DNA of 7,839 nucleotides, taken from the NCBI GenBank assembly GCA_017523005.1, contig JAFWXG010000059.1, positions 1-7,839 on the forward strand, in the 5' to 3' direction. Of this stretch, positions 1 through 5,280 are shown piece by piece. The position numbers were made by a program, and so were the translations under genes. Source of the stretch: Clostridia bacterium (GTDB lineage: Bacteria > Bacillota > Clostridia > RGIG6154). Within the stretch, counting starts at the first letter, position 1. The number at the start of each line of letters is the position of its first letter. The notes beneath the pieces are model-generated. The model had not been told where the DNA came from. It did no database searches and was given only the letters and a program-made list of their open reading frames with translations.

Positions 1-413
1 ACGGTGTGCCTTGCGAAGTACATGTGTACTCGGCACACAGAACACCTGTTGAAGCTAAAGCGTTTTCTGAAAATGCAAGAGAAAATGGATTTGGCGTGAT
101 TATTGCGGCAGCAGGAAAAGCAGCACATTTAGCGGGTGCTATTGCGGCAAATACTACCTTGCCTGTTATCGGTATTCCTGTTAAGTCCTCCACATTAGAC
201 GGACTTGATGCACTCTTGTCTACAGTTCAGATGCCCGCAGGTATCCCTGTTGCGACAGTTGCTATTGATGGTGCAGCAAATGCAGTACTTCTTGCAATAC
301 AGATTTTGTCTGTTGAAGATAAAGAACTTGCTCAAAAGTTAAATGATGCAAGAGCAAAAGCTGCAGCAACTGTATTAGAGAAAAACGAAAAAATTTGTAA
401 GCAATTTCAATAA
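1..413 (+). CDS. purE: 5-(carboxyamino)imidazole ribonucleotide mutase, class I PurE (5'-truncated)
   Basis: Cytosolic enzyme of step 6, which forms carboxyaminoimidazole ribonucleotide (CAIR), normally from N5-CAIR made by PurK. The frame is open to the left edge (first full codon at 3) and ends with TAA at 411-413, leaving 136 residues. Family members are about 160-170 residues, so roughly 30 N-terminal residues, including the MGSxSD nucleotide loop, are missing. Visible motifs are SAHRTP (nt 30-47, with the conserved active-site His), AAAGKAAHLAG (His codon at 126-128; E. coli has AGAGGAAHLPG) and the VQMPAGIPVATVAI core. The HLAG/HLPG-type loop marks class I rather than the class II AIR carboxylase of animals and Treponema. 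A GTG at nt 6 is an internal valine, not the start. The Lys in GKAAHL seems typical of a clostridial subclade (from memory). No purK is seen, so whether it uses N5-CAIR or CO2 plus AIR cannot be decided here. Confidence 0.95.
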   Translation, partial: GVPCEVHVYSAHRTPVEAKAFSENARENGFGVIIAAAGKAAHLAGAIAANTTLPVIGIPVKSSTLDGLDALLSTVQMPAGIPVATVAIDGAANAVLLAIQILSVEDKELAQKLNDARAKAAATVLEKNEKICKQFQ

Positions 414-423
414 TTTATAAACC

Positions 424-431
424 GAAAGGGG
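424..431 (+). promoter_or_regulatory. Ribosome binding site of purM
   Basis: GAAAGGGG lies 7 nt before the ATG at 439. This spacing favours ATG 439 over the in-frame TTG at 436, which would sit only 4 nt from the site. Confidence 0.75.
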
Positions 432-438
432 TATTTTG

Positions 439-1473
439 ATGAAAAGTTTCAGCGAAAGCTATAAAGACGCGGGTGTTGATATTACCGCAGGTTACAAAGC
501 GGTTGAATTGATGAAAGCACACATCGCAAAAACTATGACTTCAGGGGCTATGTCTGATATCGGCGGTTTCGGCGGTTTGTTTGAACTTGATATGACAGGT
601 ATCACAAAACCTGTTTTGGTAAGCGGTACTGACGGTGTTGGTACAAAGCTTAAAATGGCATTTTTAATGGACAAGCATGATACAGTTGGTATCGACTGCG
701 TTGCTATGTGCGTAAACGATATTATCTGTTGCGGTGCTAAGCCATTATTTTTCCTTGACTATATTGCAGTAGGCAAAAACTACCCTGAAAAGGTTGCACA
801 GATTGTATCGGGTGTTGCAGAGGGCTGTGTTCAGTCAGGCGCTGCACTTATCGGTGGCGAAACTGCTGAAATGCCGGGCTTCTATCCTGTTGATGAATAC
901 GACCTTGCAGGTTTTTCTGTTGGTATTGTTGATAAAGACAAGGTTTTGAATAACAAAACTATCAAAGAGGGAGATGTGATTATCGCTATCCCGTCATCAG
1001 GTGTTCACTCAAACGGTTTTTCTTTGGTAAGAAAGGTTTTTGATGTTGAAAACAATGACATCAAGGCTTATGTTCCTGAACTTTCAGGTTCAATCGGGGA
1101 AACTCTTCTTACACCAACTAAAATTTATGTTAAGCCAATGCTTAAACTTTTTGATGAAGTTACAGTTAAAGCCGTTTCTCATATCACAGGAGGTGGCTTT
1201 TATGAAAATATTCCAAGAAGTATTCCAAAAGGCTTTAGCGCAAAAATTGAAAGACAGGCAGTTAAAGTATTACCTATCTTTGATGTAATCGCAAAAACAG
1301 GCAACATCCCAGAAAGAGATATGTTTAACACATTCAACATGGGTGTTGGTATGAGCGTTGTTGTATCAAAAGAACAGGCAGACAAGGCTGTTGAAATCTT
1401 AAACGCAAACGGCGAAAACGCTTACATAATGGGCGAAATCGTTTGCGGTGACGAGGGCGTGATTTTGTGCTAA
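439..1473 (+). CDS. purM: Phosphoribosylformylglycinamidine cyclo-ligase (AIR synthetase)
   Basis: Step 5 of the pathway: ATP-dependent ring closure of FGAM to aminoimidazole ribonucleotide (AIR), in the cytosol. The 344-residue product matches the usual length (E. coli 345). Family motifs are in order: GTDGVGTK (63-70), GIDCVAMCVNDI (84-95), LIGGETAEMPGFY (137-149), EYDLAGF (153-159), SSGVHSNGFSLVRK (186-199), HITGGGFYENIPR (248-260) and FNMGVGM (299-305). The first half is the AIRS N-terminal ATP-binding domain and the second half the AIRS C-terminal domain. The ATG at 439 is chosen over a TTG one codon upstream because of the Shine-Dalgarno spacing. It follows purE after 25 nt, and its last 7 nt overlap the start of purN, so translation of the two is probably coupled. 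PurM acts directly after PurL, which is encoded at the other end of this cluster. No odd features. Confidence 0.98.
   Translation: MKSFSESYKDAGVDITAGYKAVELMKAHIAKTMTSGAMSDIGGFGGLFELDMTGITKPVLVSGTDGVGTKLKMAFLMDKHDTVGIDCVAMCVNDIICCGAKPLFFLDYIAVGKNYPEKVAQIVSGVAEGCVQSGAALIGGETAEMPGFYPVDEYDLAGFSVGIVDKDKVLNNKTIKEGDVIIAIPSSGVHSNGFSLVRKVFDVENNDIKAYVPELSGSIGETLLTPTKIYVKPMLKLFDEVTVKAVSHITGGGFYENIPRSIPKGFSAKIERQAVKVLPIFDVIAKTGNIPERDMFNTFNMGVGMSVVVSKEQADKAVEILNANGENAYIMGEIVCGDEGVILC
1453..1457 (+). promoter_or_regulatory. Ribosome binding site of purN (inside purM)
   Basis: GAGGG within the last codons of purM, 9 nt before GTG 1467. It supports the GTG as the purN start and means ribosomes finishing purM can initiate purN. 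Confidence 0.6.
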
Positions 1474-2072
1474 AAACTAAAATTGCTGTTTTGGTATCAG
1501 GAGGCGGAACTAATCTTCAGGCACTTCTTGATGCCCAAAAAAGCGGAATTTTAAAAAGCGGTAAAATTGAGCTTGTAATTTCCAACAAAGAGGGTGCTTA
1601 CGCCTTAGAGCGTGCAAAAAAATGCAATGTTAAAACGCTTGTGCTTCCATCAAAGGAACTTGGCAAGAGCTTTGAAAGTGAGCTTGTTAAAGCACTCGAC
1701 GAAAATCAAATTGAGCTTATAATTCTTGCAGGCTTTATGAAAATTTTGAGCGCAGATTTTACATCACGCTATGACAAACGCATTTTAAATGTTCATCCGT
1801 CACTCATTCCGTCATTTTGTGGAGAGGGCTTTTACGGACTTAAAGTACACGAGGCAGCCTTATCTTACGGCGTTAAGGTAACAGGTGCTACTGTGCATTA
1901 TGTAAACGAAATCCCCGACGGCGGAGAAATCATTTTACAAAAGGCGGTAAAAATCTTAAAAACCGATACACCAGAAACTCTTCAAAGAAGAGTTATGGAA
2001 CAGGCGGAATGGAAAATTTTGCCTAAAGCAACCGAGATTGCGTCAAAGAAAATTGCAAAGGAGAAGAAGTAA
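1467..2072 (+). CDS. purN: Phosphoribosylglycinamide formyltransferase (10-formyl-THF dependent)
   Basis: Step 3: transfers a formyl group from 10-formyltetrahydrofolate to GAR, giving FGAR. The 201-residue protein is close to the family length (E. coli 212). It opens with the phosphate-binding loop SGGGTNLQ (11-18; SGNGSNLQ in E. coli). It carries the formyltransferase signature with N108, H110 and D151, matching E. coli N106, H108 and D144, in the contexts NVHPSLIPSF and IPDGGEIILQ. LAGFMKIL (87-94) is also typical. The loop SFCGEGFYGLKVHEAAL (116-132) replaces the E. coli FPGLHTHRQAL form and is a pattern I associate with Clostridia. GTG 1467 is the only sensible start: it precedes the conserved first strand by four codons and has GAGGG upstream. 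The start lies inside purM (7 nt overlap), and the TAA shares one base with the next ATG. It is not the formate-dependent PurT, which is an unrelated ATP-grasp protein. Confidence 0.97.
   Translation: MLKTKIAVLVSGGGTNLQALLDAQKSGILKSGKIELVISNKEGAYALERAKKCNVKTLVLPSKELGKSFESELVKALDENQIELIILAGFMKILSADFTSRYDKRILNVHPSLIPSFCGEGFYGLKVHEAALSYGVKVTGATVHYVNEIPDGGEIILQKAVKILKTDTPETLQRRVMEQAEWKILPKATEIASKKIAKEKK
2057..2064 (+). promoter_or_regulatory. Ribosome binding site of the PurO-like gene
   Basis: AAAGGAGA in the last codons of purN, 7 nt before ATG 2072. The stop and start share one base (TAATG), the layout of a termination-reinitiation junction. Confidence 0.75.
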
Positions 2073-2803
2073 TGAATGTATATGAAAAACTTTGCCTTAA
2101 AAATATTTTAAGCGAAAACACATACCCGGGCCGTGGTATTGTTATAGGAAAATCTGAAGACGGCAAAAAGGCTGTAACTGCCTACTTTATCATGGGCAGA
2201 AGTGAAAACAGCAGAAATCGTATTTTCACTCAAAACGGAGAGGATATAACAATTTATCCTTTCGATGAAAGTAAAGTAGAAGACCCGTCACTTATTATTT
2301 ATTCCCCTGTCCGTAAAATCGGGGACAGCTTAATTGTTACAAACGGCGACCAGACCGATACAATTTATGATTTTATAAAGGCTGGAAAAACTTTTGAAGA
2401 GGCTTTAAGAACCCGTGAATTTGAGCCTGATGCTCCTAATTTCACACCAAGAATAAGCGGTATTTTAAATTTCAAAGACAATGATTTTACTTACAAGATG
2501 AGCATTTTAAAGAGCGGTGACGAAAACGGAACTATCTGTAATCGTTATACCTTTGACTATAATTCCTTTAGCGGTGTGGGACATTTTATTCACACATACC
2601 ACAAAGACGGAAACCCAATTCCAACATTCTTAGGCGAGCCTGAAAGAGTTGCAATTAAGGGCGATATTGATGAATTTACCAATATGATTTGGGAAAACTT
2701 AAATCAGGACAACAAAATTTCGTTGTTTGTACGCTTTGTTGATTTAGAAACAGGAGAGGCGTCAAGCAGAATGATAAATAAACATGGAGGGGAAAAAGCG
2801 TGA
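2072..2803 (+). CDS. purO: IMP cyclohydrolase, PurO-type (bacterial form)
   Basis: Predicted to close the ring of FAICAR to give IMP, the last step of the pathway. The 243-residue sequence resembles the IMP_cyclohyd (PurO) family, which has an NTN-hydrolase-like fold unrelated to the MGS-fold cyclohydrolase half of PurH. Matching motifs are YPGRG (18-22), MGRSENSRNR (41-50), VTNGDQTDTI (89-98) and DAPNFTPRISG (120-130). The second half has GVGHFIHTY (168-176) and DNKISLFVRF (213-222), which I remember from bacterial members. Archaeal PurO is nearer 200 residues, so this form is about 40 longer. Context supports the call: it overlaps the downstream AICAR transformylase by 4 nt, and that protein lacks its own cyclohydrolase domain. 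No signal peptide or membrane segment is visible, so it is probably cytosolic. Family assignment is from remembered motifs; activity is inferred. The symbol purO follows archaeal use. Confidence 0.88.
   Translation: MNVYEKLCLKNILSENTYPGRGIVIGKSEDGKKAVTAYFIMGRSENSRNRIFTQNGEDITIYPFDESKVEDPSLIIYSPVRKIGDSLIVTNGDQTDTIYDFIKAGKTFEEALRTREFEPDAPNFTPRISGILNFKDNDFTYKMSILKSGDENGTICNRYTFDYNSFSGVGHFIHTYHKDGNPIPTFLGEPERVAIKGDIDEFTNMIWENLNQDNKISLFVRFVDLETGEASSRMINKHGGEKA
2786..2792 (+). promoter_or_regulatory. Ribosome binding site of the AICAR transformylase gene
   Basis: GGAGGGG, inside the end of the PurO-like gene, 7 nt before GTG 2800. It fixes the GTG as the start and produces a GTGA start/stop overlap. 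Confidence 0.75.
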
Positions 2804-3984
2804 AAGAATTTGAATTGAAATACGGATGCAATCCAAACCAGAAGCCGTCTAAAATCTATATGGAAAACGGCGCAGAGCTGCCTATTAAAATCTTAAACGG
2901 CAAACCGGGTTATATCAACTTTTTAGATGCTTTTAACAGCTGGCAGTTGGTTAAGGAAATCAAACAGGCTTTAGGTGTGCCTGCAGCAACTTCATTTAAA
3001 CATGTAAGTCCTACTTCCGCAGCAATCGGTGTTCCGCTTCCTGAAAAATTAAAAAAGGCTTGCTTTGTTGATGATATTGAAGGATTAGATTCTTCCCCGC
3101 TTGCTTGTGCTTACGCAAGAGCAAGAGGTACAGACCGTATGAGTTCTTTCGGCGACTGGATTGCGCTTTCTGACGAATGTGATGAAATCACAGCTAAATT
3201 AGTTGCACGCGAAGTTTCTGACGGTATTATTGCACCGGGCTACACAGAAAAGGCTTTAAAAATTCTAAAGGCAAAAAGAAAAGGAACTTACAATATCGTA
3301 CAGATTGATGAAAATTACATCCCTGACGAAATAGAGAAAAAACAGGTGTTTGGTATCACTTTCCAGCAGGGCAGAAATAACTTTAAAATTGATGAAGAAT
3401 TACTTTCTGACATTGTTACTAAAAATAACGAATTTCCTGAAAGTGCAAAGCGTGACCTTATCATTGCTTTAATCACTTTAAAATATACTCAGTCAAACTC
3501 TGTTTGCTACGCAGTTGACGGTCAGGCAATCGGTGTTGGCGCAGGTCAGCAGTCAAGAATTCATTGTACTCGTCTTGCAGGCAATAAAGCAGATATCTGG
3601 CATCTTCGTCAGCATGACAAGGTTTTAAATCTTCCTTTCAAAGACGAAATTAAACGCCCTGACAGAGATAACTGCATTGATGTTTATATCTCTGATGACT
3701 ATGAAGATGTTATAGGCGATGATGTGTGGGAAAACTTCTTCACACAAAAACCTGAGCCACTTACAAGAGAAGAGAAAAAGGCTTATCTTTCAACTATCAC
3801 AGGTGTTGCAGTAGGCTCTGATGCATTCTTCCCGTTCAGCGACAATATCGACCGTGCTGCAAAAAGCGGTGTAAGCTATATTGCAGAGCCGGGTGGTTCT
3901 ATCCGTGATGATGTTGTAATTGATGCTTGCGATAAATACGGAATGGTTATGGCATTTACTAAAATGCGTCTGTTCCATCATTGA
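2800..3984 (+). CDS. purH: AICAR transformylase, stand-alone (PurH C-terminal domain only)
   Basis: Step 9: transfers the formyl group of 10-formyl-THF to AICAR, giving FAICAR. At 394 residues it covers only the AICARFT part of PurH/ATIC. The protein begins at FELKYGCNPNQ, which aligns with about residue 200 of the roughly 590-residue human ATIC, so the MGS-like IMP cyclohydrolase domain is absent. The catalytic Lys-His pair is K67-H68 in SFKHVSP (human K266-H267), and the catalytic Asn is N233 in YTQSNSVCYA (human N431). GAGQQSRIHCTRLAG (247-261), SDAFFPF and the C-terminal LRLFHH are also present. These segments match eukaryotic ATIC (from memory) better than the VKHANPCG-type PurH of E. 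coli and Bacillus. Start is GTG 2800, with a strong Shine-Dalgarno, overlapping the PurO-like gene by 4 nt. Not an archaeal PurP, which is an ATP-grasp enzyme. The symbol purH is the usual label but here means one of its two activities. Confidence 0.95.
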   Translation: MKEFELKYGCNPNQKPSKIYMENGAELPIKILNGKPGYINFLDAFNSWQLVKEIKQALGVPAATSFKHVSPTSAAIGVPLPEKLKKACFVDDIEGLDSSPLACAYARARGTDRMSSFGDWIALSDECDEITAKLVAREVSDGIIAPGYTEKALKILKAKRKGTYNIVQIDENYIPDEIEKKQVFGITFQQGRNNFKIDEELLSDIVTKNNEFPESAKRDLIIALITLKYTQSNSVCYAVDGQAIGVGAGQQSRIHCTRLAGNKADIWHLRQHDKVLNLPFKDEIKRPDRDNCIDVYISDDYEDVIGDDVWENFFTQKPEPLTREEKKAYLSTITGVAVGSDAFFPFSDNIDRAAKSGVSYIAEPGGSIRDDVVIDACDKYGMVMAFTKMRLFHH

Positions 3985-3994
3985 TATCTAAAAC

Positions 3995-4002
3995 AGAAAG
4001 GA
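3995..4002 (+). promoter_or_regulatory. Ribosome binding site of purD
   Basis: AGAAAGGA, 8 nt before ATG 4011. It decides for the ATG rather than the in-frame TTG at 3981, which overlaps the previous stop and would add ten residues ahead of the conserved N-terminus. Confidence 0.75.
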
Positions 4003-4010
4003 TTTGCTTT

Positions 4011-5279
4011 ATGAAAGTTATGGTTGTAGGTGGCGGTGGCAGAGAACACACCATCATCAAAAAACTTAAAGAAAATAAAACTATCGAAACCATTTACGCA
4101 CTTCCAGGAAACGGCGGTATCGCAAAAGACGCTGTTTGCGTAAATATCGGTGCAAAGGATTTAGACGGTGCAGTAAATTTTGCAAAAGAAAACCAAATAG
4201 ATTTTGCTGTTGTTGCTCCAGATGACCCGTTAGTGCTTGGTATGGTTGACAGATTGGAAGAAATTGGTGTTCCTTGTTTTGGCCCTAATAAAAATGCGGC
4301 AATCATAGAAGGAAGTAAGGTTTTTTCTAAAAACTTAATGAAAAAATATAACATTCCTACTGCTCAGTATGAAGTGTTTACCGAAATGGATGAGGCACTT
4401 AAATATTTAGAAACTGCACCAATCCCCACTGTTATAAAAGCAGACGGACTTGCTCTCGGCAAGGGGGTTGTTATTGCAACTACCCGCGACGAAGCATTTG
4501 ATGCGGTTAAGTCTATGATGCAGGATAAGGTGTTTGGCGAAAGCGGTAGCCAGATTGTTATTGAAGAGTTTTTAACAGGTCCAGAAGTTTCAGTTCTCGC
4601 ATTTACTGACGGTAAAACGCTCGTTCCTATGGTATCTTCCATGGACCACAAGCGCGCTCTTGATAACGACCAAGGCCTAAATACAGGCGGTATGGGTACT
4701 ATTGCACCAAACCCCTATTACACAAGCGATATCGCAGAAGTTTGTATGAAAGAAATCTTCATTCCTACAATCGAGGCTATGAAAAATGAGGGCAGAACCT
4801 TTAAGGGTTGTCTGTATTTTGGCTTGATGCTTACAGAAAAAGGACCCAAGGTTATCGAATATAACTGCCGTTTCGGCGACCCTGAAACACAGGTTGTTCT
4901 TCCCCTTTTGAAAACAGATTTGTTTGAAATATTCAAAGCTGTTGCAAATGAAACTTTAGCAGATATCAATGTCGAATTTTCTGATGGGTCTGCTTGTTGC
5001 GTAGTTATGGCATCAGAGGGCTATCCAAAGGCTTATGAATCAGGATTTGAAATCAAGGTTGCACCAGAATTTAAAGGTCAGTTGTTTGTTGCGGGCGCTA
5101 AAGATGTTGACGGTAAAATGTTAACTGCAGGTGGAAGAGTTTTAGGCGTTACCGAAACTGCTGATACTTTAGAAGATGCAATTAAAAAGGCATACCAAGA
5201 GGTTAAAAATGTTTCATTCGACAATGCTTTTTACAGAAAAGATATCGGTCAGAGAGCTTTAAAGGCTAAGGAGGCTTAA
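4011..5279 (+). CDS. purD: Phosphoribosylamine-glycine ligase (GAR synthetase)
   Basis: Step 2: ATP-dependent joining of glycine to 5-phosphoribosylamine, giving GAR. This is a cytosolic ATP-grasp enzyme. From ATG 4011 the product is 422 residues, the normal length (E. coli about 429). The N-terminal domain starts with MKVMVVGGGGREH (1-13) and holds ALPGNGG (30-36) and APDDPLVLGMVD (69-80; many homologues have GPEAPLV). The ATP-grasp region has EGSKVFSK (100-107), IKADGLALGKGV (142-153), EEFLTGPEVSVLAF (185-198) and NTGGMGTIAPNP (224-235). The PurD signature RFGDPETQVVLPLL is at 287-300, followed by the C-terminal domain with TAGGRVLGV. The upstream gap is 26 nt and the stop is one base from the purL ATG. 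A TTG start at 3981 was rejected because family members start at the MKV(L/M)VVG strand. The gene is intact and has no unusual features. Confidence 0.98.
   Translation: MKVMVVGGGGREHTIIKKLKENKTIETIYALPGNGGIAKDAVCVNIGAKDLDGAVNFAKENQIDFAVVAPDDPLVLGMVDRLEEIGVPCFGPNKNAAIIEGSKVFSKNLMKKYNIPTAQYEVFTEMDEALKYLETAPIPTVIKADGLALGKGVVIATTRDEAFDAVKSMMQDKVFGESGSQIVIEEFLTGPEVSVLAFTDGKTLVPMVSSMDHKRALDNDQGLNTGGMGTIAPNPYYTSDIAEVCMKEIFIPTIEAMKNEGRTFKGCLYFGLMLTEKGPKVIEYNCRFGDPETQVVLPLLKTDLFEIFKAVANETLADINVEFSDGSACCVVMASEGYPKAYESGFEIKVAPEFKGQLFVAGAKDVDGKMLTAGGRVLGVTETADTLEDAIKKAYQEVKNVSFDNAFYRKDIGQRALKAKEA
5267..5274 (+). promoter_or_regulatory. Ribosome binding site of purL
   Basis: TAAGGAGG in the last codons of purD, 6 nt before ATG 5281. 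This is a near-perfect Shine-Dalgarno and the strongest in the window. Confidence 0.8.
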
Positions 5280-5280
5280 A

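Noticed and set aside
6..413. A complete 135-residue purE starting at GTG 6
   Set aside because: The frame is open upstream of nt 6, and the conserved N-terminal strand and MGSxSD motif of PurE are missing; the gene is cut by the window edge and GTG 6 is an internal valine.
436..438. TTG at 436 as the purM start
   Set aside because: ATG 439 directly follows and has better Shine-Dalgarno spacing; the TTG would leave only 4 nt.
414..438. Possible promoter or terminator in the purE-purM gap
   Set aside because: Only 25 nt, largely taken up by the Shine-Dalgarno; no stem-loop plus T-run and no room for -35 and -10 boxes with a leader.
2307..2328. 6-bp inverted repeat CTGTCC / GGACAG with a 10-nt loop in the PurO-like gene
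   Set aside because: Short stem, inside a coding region and with no U-tract after it; expected by chance in several kilobases.
3981..4010. TTG 3981 start for purD, adding ten residues and overlapping the AICARFT stop
   Set aside because: The added residues precede the conserved first strand of PurD, and a Shine-Dalgarno lies just before ATG 4011, giving a normal 422-residue protein.
3985..4010. Possible regulatory element in the AICARFT-purD gap
   Set aside because: Only 26 nt with a Shine-Dalgarno and no inverted repeat; consistent with simple operon spacing.
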